From: Prevotella melaninogenica
GTDB taxonomy: Bacteria; Bacteroidota; Bacteroidia; Bacteroidales; Bacteroidaceae
DNA length: 64,000 bases
Reading direction: 5' to 3'
NCBI RefSeq assembly: GCF_003609775.1
Contig: NZ_AP018050.1
Coordinates: forward strand, 372,001-436,000
In this document: in pieces, positions 8,662 to 16,756 of the stretch
Layout: each line of letters begins with the position of its first letter
Position numbering within the stretch: the first letter of the stretch is position 1
The notes under the pieces: model-generated
What the model was told of the DNA's origin: nothing
Databases searched by the model: none
Seen by the model: only the letters and a program-made list of their open reading frames with translations
Program-made: the position numbers and the translations under genes

Positions 8662-10374
8662 ATGAAAGGCATATTGAAAATGAAAAAGTATCTATATACG
8701 TTGTTGTCCCTATTGTTTGTGGCTACAATTTCATCGTGTGAGAAGGGTGATTTGCTAAACATCATCACGCAAGATATTGACTTAAACGAGAACTCTCAAG
8801 AGTATCAACAATATTTAAAGGAGCGAATTGAGTCGTATTTGAAGACTTATCGTTTTGAAGAAGCAAAGAAATTAGTGCCTAAACTCACTGAAGAGGAGGC
8901 GCAAAAGCGGTTTTGGGTCTTATATAATAAGTATCATCAAGAAGCTCTAACGCAAGGATGTGGCTATATCTTAGCGTCAGGTGACACGCTGTTTCTAAAG
9001 GTAATGAACAAAGACGAGATAGCCCCGAGTCAGTTAAAAGCGTTGACTTCGTTTTATGATTATGTCGAATTGAAGGGCACAAACCAAGAAACAACGCTGT
9101 GGGGCTTAGGAAATTATCCTGCATTGGAAACGCTTTCGTTCCCTTCTTGCTTTGTTTCTAAGGTGAAAGATCTTGATAAACTCAAGCAACTTAGAGTCTT
9201 TTCGCTCACTGCCGACAAAGAGAAATATGAGTGGTGGTTTACTTCTAAGGCTTTCAAACCTATTGATATGGCGGGTTATGACCTATCAAAGAATGATAAG
9301 TTAGATTCACTTCTGTTCGATGGTGTAGACATTTCGAATCTCAAAGTGACTTCAAACACGATGCGGTTATTGTCATTGAAGCACGGCATTTATACTAATG
9401 CGAGCCTCAATAACATTCATGTAAGGAACATAGATATAGAGAATTCGGACGCAGCCGATGACGAATTGATTATCAATAACAAGGCCATTCAGCGCCTATC
9501 TATTGTGACTAATGCCGACAATAATAAGCCGTTTAAGCTTATAAACGTAGCAAACTCGTCGTTACATAAGCTTTATGTGGTGGAAACTTCAATGGAACAG
9601 CGCACACTAAAGAAGGTAATCTTGAACGAAAATATAGATACTTTGACTATCGGTGGCTATATTTCGCGCGGCGATGTGCCACAACAAAGCGTGGAACTCG
9701 TTGGACTTTCAAGGCTCAATCGACTCAAACGTTTATCTTACAACCCTGCTTTCAGCCCCATAGCCACTAAGGATATGCCGAAGAACATAGAGGAATTGTA
9801 TATTGGTGGCTCTGGAAATGTGCCCTATAATGACGGAGATTCGTTTGACTATAGCCACCTTTCAAAGCTTAAAGTCTATTCAAACGGAAAGTTTATTTCG
9901 GCAAATATGAAGCTATCTACAGCCATAGATTCGATTTATTTGTTTCCTTCTCAGGTATTTGGTGACTTAAAAGAGCTTGACTTTTCAAGCTTAAAATTCA
10001 CTAAAGCCGATATTTATATAGGCAGTTTAACGCGAAATGATGTGGAGTTGCCTATGTTTAAGCGCTTCGTTTTCCCTGCAACACTGAAACAACTCAAGTT
10101 GAGTAATGCCAAAGCGGAGGTCGTAGATTTGAGTCGTTGCACGCATTTGAAAGACCTTTATGTCCATGATTCAGGTACAGGAGAGAGGGCAATCAAGAAA
10201 CTGATACTGCCAAAGAATCTCAAGAAGAGTGACTTTAAGCGACAGCATAAGAGCGAGTTTGAAGACGATTATGCCTTTAAGTTGGCGGACATCAATAAGG
10301 AAACAGTGATTGAAAATAAACCTTCTTGGTTGGTAAGTGATGGCAATGGCAACTATGTTGTGAGTGAAGATTAA
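8662..10374 (+). CDS. Leucine-rich-repeat-like lipoprotein
   Basis: A 570-residue lipoprotein (lipobox TISS-C26 counted from 8662). The ATG at 8680 (MKKYLYTLL) gives the more usual signal peptide and may be the real start. After a charged helical segment (about 35-100) there are repeated leucine-rich units such as LETLSFPSCFVS, LDKLKQLRVFSLT, LDSLLFDGVDIS, IEELYIGG and LKELDFSSLKF at roughly 20-40 residue spacing, which form an irregular leucine-rich-repeat solenoid. Such domains bind proteins, for example at the cell surface. It lies 4 bases after the preceding lipoprotein gene. The partner is unknown; a host protein such as a hemoprotein would fit the cluster, but this is inference. Confidence 0.72.
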   Translation: MKGILKMKKYLYTLLSLLFVATISSCEKGDLLNIITQDIDLNENSQEYQQYLKERIESYLKTYRFEEAKKLVPKLTEEEAQKRFWVLYNKYHQEALTQGCGYILASGDTLFLKVMNKDEIAPSQLKALTSFYDYVELKGTNQETTLWGLGNYPALETLSFPSCFVSKVKDLDKLKQLRVFSLTADKEKYEWWFTSKAFKPIDMAGYDLSKNDKLDSLLFDGVDISNLKVTSNTMRLLSLKHGIYTNASLNNIHVRNIDIENSDAADDELIINNKAIQRLSIVTNADNNKPFKLINVANSSLHKLYVVETSMEQRTLKKVILNENIDTLTIGGYISRGDVPQQSVELVGLSRLNRLKRLSYNPAFSPIATKDMPKNIEELYIGGSGNVPYNDGDSFDYSHLSKLKVYSNGKFISANMKLSTAIDSIYLFPSQVFGDLKELDFSSLKFTKADIYIGSLTRNDVELPMFKRFVFPATLKQLKLSNAKAEVVDLSRCTHLKDLYVHDSGTGERAIKKLILPKNLKKSDFKRQHKSEFEDDYAFKLADINKETVIENKPSWLVSDGNGNYVVSED

Positions 10375-10414
10375 ACCCAATTAAACTATAAATTAACATT
10401 AAACCATTTTGATT

Positions 10415-11155
10415 ATGAAGAAAATTACATGTAACTTTTTTGTTGTCCTATATCTACTTATAGGCGCAATAAGCATTGTTTCGTGTTCAAAAAACGAAGA
10501 TTTTCCTGTTGATAAGAAAGAACCTGCAGTGCAGATGACTCTTAATGAGCAGACAAAAACTGCCACTATTAAGGTGAGTGGACTTGCTGCTAAAACCCAT
10601 TTGCAATTGGTTTATGCCACAGCTCGTGGTCAAGTGTTGGGCGAGGCCTTAGTGAATGCCGACGGAACTCAGCAATTTGAGGTGGATCAGCTTGTGGGAT
10701 TTGAACAGAATTTGAAGGTGGTTGTGAAAGAGAACGAAACCAAAACGACTTTAAAAGAGTTGAAAGTGCCTGCTGCAACACAAACACTTACACAGCAACA
10801 ATTGGTGAATATGCTTACAAAACATGCATGGAATTCGGTTGTTCGCACCTCTCGTGTGCTTGTTGCAAATAGCGATAACAAGCCATACGCAATGTTTGTG
10901 ACTGTGGCACAGAAAACTTTTAAGTTCGAACCCAATAACAAATTCATCTTTACAGTAACCAGTCCACTAAACTATACCTACGAAAATGGCTCATGGACCA
11001 TCAACAATTCGGTGCTAAACATCAGCACAAGAATACCTATTGGACCATTAGAAATGAAGAATTTGCGTGTTACTAAGATTACAGATAGCGAGCTTTCGCT
11101 CTTAGTTGAGATATCAGATGGCTTGTTCTTAATAAGTTTCGAAGCACAAAAATAA
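10415..11155 (+). CDS. Putative lipoprotein, lipocalin-like C-terminal domain
   Basis: A 246-residue lipoprotein. The start is the ATG at 10415; a TTG six bases upstream is in frame but less likely. Lipobox SIVS-C24. Residues ~35-125 form an Ig-like beta region (AVQMTLNEQTKTATIKVSGL). Residues ~130-246 start with LVNMLTKHAWNSV and contain GSWTINNSVLNISTRIPIG, a lipocalin-like pattern shared with the N-terminal domain of the lipoprotein at 7461-8657. It is the last gene of the long plus-strand cluster and is followed directly by a terminator. Function unknown. Confidence 0.72.
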   Translation: MKKITCNFFVVLYLLIGAISIVSCSKNEDFPVDKKEPAVQMTLNEQTKTATIKVSGLAAKTHLQLVYATARGQVLGEALVNADGTQQFEVDQLVGFEQNLKVVVKENETKTTLKELKVPAATQTLTQQQLVNMLTKHAWNSVVRTSRVLVANSDNKPYAMFVTVAQKTFKFEPNNKFIFTVTSPLNYTYENGSWTINNSVLNISTRIPIGPLEMKNLRVTKITDSELSLLVEISDGLFLISFEAQK

Positions 11156-11163
11156 TCGATAAT

Positions 11164-11197
11164 AAAGGAAGTAGAGAGCGTTTTTCTACTTCCTTTT
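11164..11197 (+). terminator. Rho-independent terminator of the receptor/lipoprotein cluster
   Basis: The inverted repeat AAAGGAAGTAG ... CTACTTCCTTTT with a short loop is followed by a T-rich run. It lies nine bases after the stop of the last lipoprotein gene. Confidence 0.8.
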
Positions 11198-11227
11198 CTT
11201 CTTTTTATACCTCAAAAGGGTAAAAAA

Positions 11228-11245
11228 ATACCTAAAAATAGGTAT
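11228..11245. promoter_or_regulatory. Palindromic operator upstream of crp/fnr-type gene
   Basis: A perfect 7-bp inverted repeat, ATACCTA-AAAA-TAGGTAT, ends 22 bases before the -7 box of the regulator gene. Position and symmetry fit an operator for a dimeric Crp/Fnr-type protein, most simply autoregulation. The binding protein is inferred. Confidence 0.5.
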
Positions 11246-11267
11246 GGCAAAGAATTGAGAAAGTGTG

Positions 11268-11275
11268 TATTTTTG
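11268..11275 (+). promoter_or_regulatory. Promoter -7 box (TATTTTTG) of regulator gene
   Basis: TATTTTTG matches the Bacteroidota -7 consensus TAnnTTTG and lies 22 bases before the ATG at 11298. A good TTG at -33 is not seen at the right distance, because the palindrome occupies that place; activator-dependent initiation is possible. Confidence 0.5.
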
Positions 11276-11297
11276 CAGACGAAAGTTGGTGGTACAC

Positions 11298-11981
11298 ATG
11301 AAAAAAACTATTTTTTCGCAACTCGAATCGTCTGCTCTTTTTTCTGGATTAGATGCTAACGACATCGAAAGACACTTGAACACGCTTCGATATAGCGTGA
11401 AAAAGGTGCCTGCTAAAACTGTTTTTATATCAGAAAACGACTCTCTTTGCGAAATAATTGTGGTGGTTGAAGGACTTGTTTCAGCTGAAATGAGCACGGC
11501 AAAAGGCAAACATTTAATGGTAGATTATTTGAAAGCAGGCACCATGTTGGCTCCTGCTTTTGTGTATTCTGATGAGTGTGAGGTTCCTGTTGAAGTGAAA
11601 ACGATAGAGAAGAGCGTATTATTTTGTATGTCGAAAGACGACTTTTCACTTCTAATTGGCTTCTGCGAGCCTGTTCGAAACAACTTTATTCATATTCTAT
11701 CGCATATTAATTTCTTTTTAATTAGCAAGATTCGTATGGTGTATATGAGCTCTATTAAAGAGAAGATTGCCACTTTTTTACTTCGAAAGGCCACCATAAT
11801 GCATTGCGATTCGGTACCTCTTAGTCTGTCGAGAAGGCAACTTGCCGATGTGTTTGGTATTCAAAAAAGCTCGTTAATACGCACTCTTAACGAACTGGAA
11901 CACGACAATTTAATTTTTGTTCGAGAGAAAGAGATTGTCATTCTCGACGCACATGGCTTGCAAGAGATATTGAAAGGCTAA
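11298..11981 (+). CDS. Crp/Fnr-family transcriptional regulator
   Basis: A 227-residue regulator; I chose the ATG at 11298 (MKKTIFSQLESSALF), since the upstream in-frame ATG lies across the promoter. Residues ~15-125 form the cyclic-nucleotide-binding-type beta roll with CEIIVVVEGLVSAEM and later KSVLFCMSKDDF; residues ~130-150 form the long dimerisation helix; the winged helix-turn-helix is LSLSRRQLADVFGIQKSSLI (about 175-195). There is no clear N-terminal cysteine cluster for an Fe-S centre, so it is unlike classical Fnr. The effector is unknown. It is separated from the receptor cluster by a terminator and its own promoter, so it may control that cluster, but this is inference. Confidence 0.85.
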   Translation: MKKTIFSQLESSALFSGLDANDIERHLNTLRYSVKKVPAKTVFISENDSLCEIIVVVEGLVSAEMSTAKGKHLMVDYLKAGTMLAPAFVYSDECEVPVEVKTIEKSVLFCMSKDDFSLLIGFCEPVRNNFIHILSHINFFLISKIRMVYMSSIKEKIATFLLRKATIMHCDSVPLSLSRRQLADVFGIQKSSLIRTLNELEHDNLIFVREKEIVILDAHGLQEILKG

Positions 11982-11988
11982 TCCATCT

Positions 11989-12066
11989 CATTGCTTTTGC
12001 ACTCTAATCTCAATGCAATTGCACCCTAAAAGCATAGCTATTGCAATGTAAAAGCAATGCTTTTTT
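11989..12066 (+). terminator. Long-stem terminator after crp/fnr-type gene
   Basis: CATTGCTTTTGCA at 11989-12001 pairs with TGTAAAAGCAATG at 12047-12059 (12 of 13), followed by CTTTTTT. The loop is long and itself contains smaller stems (GCAATTGC, AAAGCAT/ATGCTTT). Confidence 0.6.
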
Positions 12067-12922
12067 AAGGTTTCTTTTATTTGCTTTGATTACCAACTCA
12101 TTACAACTCTCACTCTCACCGAAATGTTCTTCTTTATTATAATGTAAGAATGAGGAGGTGAAAAGGAAAAAAATCCGCTCTTAAAAGCAAGGTGGAGGAG
12201 GCATGTTGCTCTACATTTTCGTTCAAGCTTCTATCGTAGATCATAAAAAAAGAGGTTCAGTTGAGGCTCTTTTCAATTCTTATTCCCAATAAAATAATTT
12301 GCTTTTGGGCTTTTAAACATTCTAAGAATGATATACTATTAGTATAAAATAGATTTATTCTGAAAAACTACTACCCTATAAGCATTCTCCATATAAGTTT
12401 GCAATTAATGCCTTGCTGTATCTTTTATAATAATGATTAGGAATTCTTCTTATCATTTACTACTGATGTGTTAATGCTTAGCACGTGTGGTGCTATTGGT
12501 AAACACCAATCGTGTTAGGCACTAATAAGATCACAATCTATTACTAAAAGGAAAGTAACATATTGTTAAAAAAAGACTCTTTTACCAAAGGAAATAAATA
12601 TAAAAGTAATAAAAAGAACCGCTCTTTTTCCTTTACCAAACATCTGAATAACTGCTACTTATAGGCTACTACCATTGACAATATAAGGAAAAGATGTTAA
12701 ATATATAAGATAAAATAGTGTTAATTCAAATATTATTTATAATTTTGCAACAATTATAGAATTAAAAGGTAAAAAGATTGAATTGCCCAGAGTAACAAAG
12801 TGTTGATTCTTGTCATACCAAGAATAAGATTATAAACACATAACCACTCTTTTCTGTCTTATTTTTCACAGCCCACATTAATGCGGGCGAAGCCCATTTT
12901 GTCGAAAATGAGAACTGTAAAA
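12067..12922. other. AT-rich intergenic region with two small hairpins and a promoter box
   Basis: No gene of supportable length is seen. Two adjacent hairpins lie at 12479-12510 (TAGCAC-GTGTG-GTGCTA, then ATTGGT-AAAC-ACCAAT). A -7-like box TAATTTTG at 12740-12747 could start the transcript for the peptide/fimbrillin pair, leaving a leader of about 170 bases. No good -33 TTG is present. The rest is AT-rich with near-copies of CTTTTACCAAAG-like words and no clear repeat family. Confidence 0.4.
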
Positions 12923-13096
12923 ATGAAAAAACAAAACTATCTTAGACCGAATATATCGGTTTGTAGTATCATTGAAGAAAGCTTTATTTTAGTAGCAAGT
13001 CCTAATGTTCGCCCTGGTGGTGACAATGGTGGAAATGTCCAAGTTATAGACTTAATACCAGATGTTGGTGACAACGATGACGAGTTGGTTGGATAA
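12923..13096 (+). CDS. Small peptide of the YLxP...EExxLVAS type
   Basis: A 57-residue peptide. I chose the ATG at 12923 because it gives MKKQNYLRP, the form shared with the minus-strand gene at 54422-54661 (MKSYLKP); ATGs at 12881 and 12908 are also in frame. The first ~27 residues (YLRP, then SIIEESFILVAS) match a pattern seen in many short Prevotella/Bacteroides proteins, while the rest is Gly/Asp/Asn-rich and variable (PGGDNGG, DVGDNDDELVG). A conserved leader-like front and variable acidic tail without a signal peptide resemble peptide precursors, but no maturation enzyme is adjacent. It lies 50 bases before the fimbrillin-like gene. Function unknown. Confidence 0.65.
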   Translation: MKKQNYLRPNISVCSIIEESFILVASPNVRPGGDNGGNVQVIDLIPDVGDNDDELVG

Positions 13097-13146
13097 TTAA
13101 ATTTTGTTAGATAATTAGAAAAGGTAAAAGATAAAACTAAAGAATA

Positions 13147-15999
13147 ATGAAGAAGACATTTTTCTATCAAGCACTTTCTGCTTTGTTCGTAGGCGGTATG
13201 GCATTCTCTGCTGTATCTTGTGCGGATGACGAGTTGGGTGAGAACACCAACAATGGCGACACTGAAGCTGTTGTTCGCTTTGACGTAAGCGATTCACAGG
13301 AAGACGCACAGACTCGTGGTGCGTTGACACGTGGTGCAATTACTCCAGGTTTGACAGACAAGGACCTTGATGGTCAGAAGTTAGCCGTACAGAGTTCAGA
13401 GAATCTCGACGTATGTTTGATTGAAACAACCATCGAAGGTGTTAACCCTGTAAAGCTCGAACCAGGTACACGTGCGAATATCGTTACAACACAAAAGCTT
13501 ACCGAATTCTCATCAACTGGTGTTCGTGGTACTGCTGCAAATACTATTGACAAAGAGTGGTTCAACGAGGAGAAGACAAGTAGAGATGGTACACTCCATA
13601 ATACAAGACGTTGGTCATGGTTGCAGCCTCACGGCCGTTTCTATGCTGTCTACCCAGAGAGTACTAACGGCAGTAATGGTATTAAGTTTACTAAGCCAAA
13701 CGGAACAGCTGCGCCAAGTCTTGAGTTTACTGTAAATCCTGACGTGAGAAAGCAGGTAGACCTTATGACTGCTTGCTCTGACAACGTGCATTATGCTACA
13801 CGTTTCCAGGCACCAATAACTAATCTTCAGTTCCGTCACGCTTTGACCGCCATTCGTTTTGCTGTTGGTCAGAACCTTTCATTCAATAAGACAATCAAGG
13901 ACATCACACTCAAGAACGTATTGCTGAAGAGTAAGTACACACTCTCTAACAAGCTTGATGGTACGGGTGCTGCATGGAATCATAGCGGATACAACACACG
14001 TGGAAATGTAACGCTCAGCAACGTGAATTATAACACCAATGAGAATGCTAACAGCATTGTAAGAGATAGAAGTAAGTATAGTAATTCAAACGAAACCAAC
14101 CTTACAAAGTTGGATGACAACTATACATTCTATATGATTCCACAGGACCTTGATGGCAAGGTTGAAGCTGAGATTATCTTTACTGATAACAGCCGCATAA
14201 AAGTACCTCTCAAAGGCTCTTGGAAGGAAGGTACAACACGTACTTATAAGTTGAGCGAGAAGAATTCTACATGGACTTATACTATCAATGCGATAGATCC
14301 TGCTGCTGTTGCCTACAACGGCACACAGGCTACCTATGGAATTGAGAGCTACCGTCAGGTAAATGGTACCAAGCAGCCTGTTGCTTGGAAGGTTGTTGGA
14401 TATAGTGTTGACAACGGTGCTTCATGGACTACCACCAAACCATCATGGTTGAAGAGCCTTAGCAAGGAGCAGAGCAATGGTAGTACAATACCAGAACAGC
14501 TTACAGCAACCTTGGGTACAGACATTGTAGACCTTGTAGCAGAGCGCAATAAGGGACTTCAGAACGCTGCACCATTGGGTACAGCCGCTGCACCTTACAA
14601 CCTCTCAAATGAAACTGGTGCTGCAGCCGTACAGAACACAGCTAACAGCTATCTTATCTCTGCACCAGGACATTATATGATTCCATTGGTATATGGTAAT
14701 GCTATTAAGAATGGTCAGACAAATAGTAGTGCATATCAAAAGGGAAGCGATGCTAATAATACGCTTAGAAATTTTGTTGACCAAGATGGTAATGCAATTA
14801 CAGACCCTTGGTTAGAAAAGACTAACAATAGAGCTTGCCAGAAAATTGAAGCAGCATCTATCGTATGGTCTGATGAGAAAGACCTTGTTAAATTAGGTGC
14901 TAACAATGGTATCTATCGTGATGCTAATGGCAACGCCTATATAAAGTTTGAGGTAACAAAGGAGAATATCAAGAGTGGTAACGCTGTTGTAGCTGTTAAA
15001 GGTATTTATCAAATAAAGAGAATTGTAGTAGAAAGAAATCATCGAGGACAAATAATAAGAACTTATGAAGTTCCTGAAAATGTAAACCGCAACCTTTGGT
15101 CTTGGCATTTATGGTTTGCACCAAAGAACGCACTCGACAAGATTACAGTTACCAATAAGCAAGGCAACAAGTATGACTTTACCAATGAGGCATTGGGTTG
15201 GAAACCTACTGCATGGAAGGGTACACCTTATTCTACTCCACGTACTGTAAAGGTAAAGGTTGAGCAGACACTGGGTAATAACGGTGATAAGCAGTATGCA
15301 GTAATTACCATTACACAGAAACCAGCTACTACCACAAGAACTGGTTATACAACATTGTATCAGTGGGGTCGCAAGGATGCTTTCCCTGGTACAACTGCTA
15401 CACTTGCTGTCAACACTATCAACTGGAATGCAGGAAGCGAAATGTATATGCAAACTATCCTCCAGAACCCACAAAACTATTATACAGCAGGATATAAAGG
15501 CAACGTTCTGGATGCTGGAACAGGATTTGCAAAGTACTATACATTCTATAACTTGTGGTCAATGAATAATACTTCAGCGTATGCCGAAAACCAAGCAAAC
15601 AGCCAGACTGTTGTAAAGACTATTTACGACCCATCTCCTGTTGGCTTCAGTGTGCCAGCTAATGATGCATTCACAGGTTTCACAGAGAACGGTTTGAATG
15701 GTGGAAGAATGAATGTGGATGGTACGGATAATGCACAGACATTTAATAATAACTTCGGTCATAACTTCTGGACCAATAGTAGCAAGACAGAAACCATCTT
15801 CTTCCCTGCTGCAGGATTTAGAGAAGCAGGAAACGGAAGTTCTTTGAGCTATTATAGTAAGTTTGGTGATTACTGGACAGCTACCCCTAACGACAACCAC
15901 AACGGTAATGTTATGGGCTTCGATGTCAACTCAGTTTACCCACTTTACCGTAATATCCGTGCGTACGGATTCTCAGTTCGCCCAGTTGCAGAGAAGTAA
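13147..15999 (+). CDS. Fimbrillin-like lipoprotein with C-terminal FISUMP-type domain
   Basis: A 950-residue lipoprotein (signal 1-24, lipobox SAVS-C25, then ADDE, an acidic stretch of the kind that directs lipoproteins to the surface). Residues ~40-380 fit the fimbrillin/Mfa1-like family: DLMTACSDNVHY and LQFRHALTAIRFAVG are typical of its N-terminal domain. A long beta-rich middle follows. The last ~250 residues fit the FISUMP (Fib_succ_major) domain: YDPSPVGFSVPANDAFTGF, FFPAAGFR, YWTATPNDNHNG and a final YGFSVRPV. It is likely a surface-anchored fimbrial or adhesive protein. Glutamine codons are mainly CAG, unlike the first 12 kb. It pairs with the peptide gene upstream and ends in a terminator. 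Confidence 0.85.
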   Translation: MKKTFFYQALSALFVGGMAFSAVSCADDELGENTNNGDTEAVVRFDVSDSQEDAQTRGALTRGAITPGLTDKDLDGQKLAVQSSENLDVCLIETTIEGVNPVKLEPGTRANIVTTQKLTEFSSTGVRGTAANTIDKEWFNEEKTSRDGTLHNTRRWSWLQPHGRFYAVYPESTNGSNGIKFTKPNGTAAPSLEFTVNPDVRKQVDLMTACSDNVHYATRFQAPITNLQFRHALTAIRFAVGQNLSFNKTIKDITLKNVLLKSKYTLSNKLDGTGAAWNHSGYNTRGNVTLSNVNYNTNENANSIVRDRSKYSNSNETNLTKLDDNYTFYMIPQDLDGKVEAEIIFTDNSRIKVPLKGSWKEGTTRTYKLSEKNSTWTYTINAIDPAAVAYNGTQATYGIESYRQVNGTKQPVAWKVVGYSVDNGASWTTTKPSWLKSLSKEQSNGSTIPEQLTATLGTDIVDLVAERNKGLQNAAPLGTAAAPYNLSNETGAAAVQNTANSYLISAPGHYMIPLVYGNAIKNGQTNSSAYQKGSDANNTLRNFVDQDGNAITDPWLEKTNNRACQKIEAASIVWSDEKDLVKLGANNGIYRDANGNAYIKFEVTKENIKSGNAVVAVKGIYQIKRIVVERNHRGQIIRTYEVPENVNRNLWSWHLWFAPKNALDKITVTNKQGNKYDFTNEALGWKPTAWKGTPYSTPRTVKVKVEQTLGNNGDKQYAVITITQKPATTTRTGYTTLYQWGRKDAFPGTTATLAVNTINWNAGSEMYMQTILQNPQNYYTAGYKGNVLDAGTGFAKYYTFYNLWSMNNTSAYAENQANSQTVVKTIYDPSPVGFSVPANDAFTGFTENGLNGGRMNVDGTDNAQTFNNNFGHNFWTNSSKTETIFFPAAGFREAGNGSSLSYYSKFGDYWTATPNDNHNGNVMGFDVNSVYPLYRNIRAYGFSVRPVAEK

Positions 16000-16056
16000 C
16001 ACAAAGGCTAAATAGCAAGCAGCGCAACGCTGTATTTACTATAGTTTACTTGAGTA

Positions 16057-16103
16057 GGCTGTATCAAAGTAGGAGCAATCCTATTTTGATACAGCCTTTT
16101 TCG
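16057..16103 (+). terminator. Terminator with repeated sequence (copy 1)
   Basis: GGCTGTATCAAAGTAGGA ... TATTTTGATACAGCC forms a long stem with a short loop, followed by TTTTTCG. It sits 57 bases after the fimbrillin-like gene. Nearly the same sequence recurs at 23353-23396. Confidence 0.8.
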
Positions 16104-16232
16104 TTGTGTGTAATAGTTCATTAGTAATGAATTTTTATGATAAAGACTACTATTTATCCGTATATTCTGTAAGATAGAATTAAACTCACTACCCTTTAAC
16201 CTTAGATTTTTAGTGTTTATATTTTGATACTT

Positions 16233-16470
16233 ACGCTTTGAAATATCATTACAAAAATATCATGAAAAGACTTAAAAAACAGACTAAAAATAAGCATTTT
16301 CACCAGCATCGTAAGTCTTTCGTTATCAATTAGTTGTGGATATGCTTTTTAAAAGATGCTTAATTGGACTTCAAAAGGGCGTTAGTAAGGGTCTTAAAGG
16401 GCATCTTTTGCAAGCCTAAAGGGCGTTAATTCGAAGGTTAAAGAGCATCTTTGAAATTTTAGGCGTGACT
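16233..16470 (-). repeat. Intergenic GC-box element, copy A (reverse orientation)
   Basis: A copy of the ~200-240 bp family that recurs at 23.6, 28.4, 33.0, 43.7, 51.3, 55.8 and 62.5 kb. The perfect hairpin found in other copies is degenerate here, but the GC boxes remain: their C residues lie at 16359, 16380, 16402 and 16424 (spacing 21, 22, 22). Confidence 0.8.
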
Positions 16471-16563
16471 TTATTCTTACAAAATAGATTGTTAAGATAG
16501 AAAGAAGAACCCATATTACGACTACCAAAAAATAATGATTAGACAAATCACCAAAATTAAGTA

Positions 16564-16594
16564 TTGTGCGACCTATATCTTTTATCTACTTTTG
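16564..16594 (+). promoter_or_regulatory. Promoter of TonB receptor operon (TTG-N20-TACTTTTG)
   Basis: TTG at 16564-16566 and TACTTTTG at 16587-16594 are 20 bases apart and fit the Bacteroidota -33/-7 consensus. The start site would be near 16600, leaving a leader of about 155 bases before the ATG at 16757. Confidence 0.6.
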
Positions 16595-16680
16595 TAGTCG
16601 TAAATCTTAAAAAATAAAAGTGTAAGGCTGACTTTATTTGTAGACACCTGCATCTTGGTCTTATGCCTGAATAAACCCTT

Positions 16681-16727
16681 ATAGACTCGTTTCCTCCGCT
16701 ATGAAGGTAGGGGGGAATTGCGTCTAT
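16681..16727 (+). promoter_or_regulatory. Structured 5' leader hairpin
   Basis: ATAGAC at 16681 pairs with GTCTAT at 16722, with an inner TTTCC/GGGAA stem region. It lies 30 bases before the receptor start codon. It does not match a cobalamin, TPP or other riboswitch signature that I recognise; a metal- or protein-responsive leader is possible. Confidence 0.35.
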
Positions 16728-16756
16728 TCATTAAAAACCATTTGTAATCTGAGTAT

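Noticed and set aside
16600..16756. Cobalamin or other known riboswitch before the TonB receptor
   Set aside because: No cobalamin-box, TPP or FMN core motif is seen; only a simple hairpin is supported.
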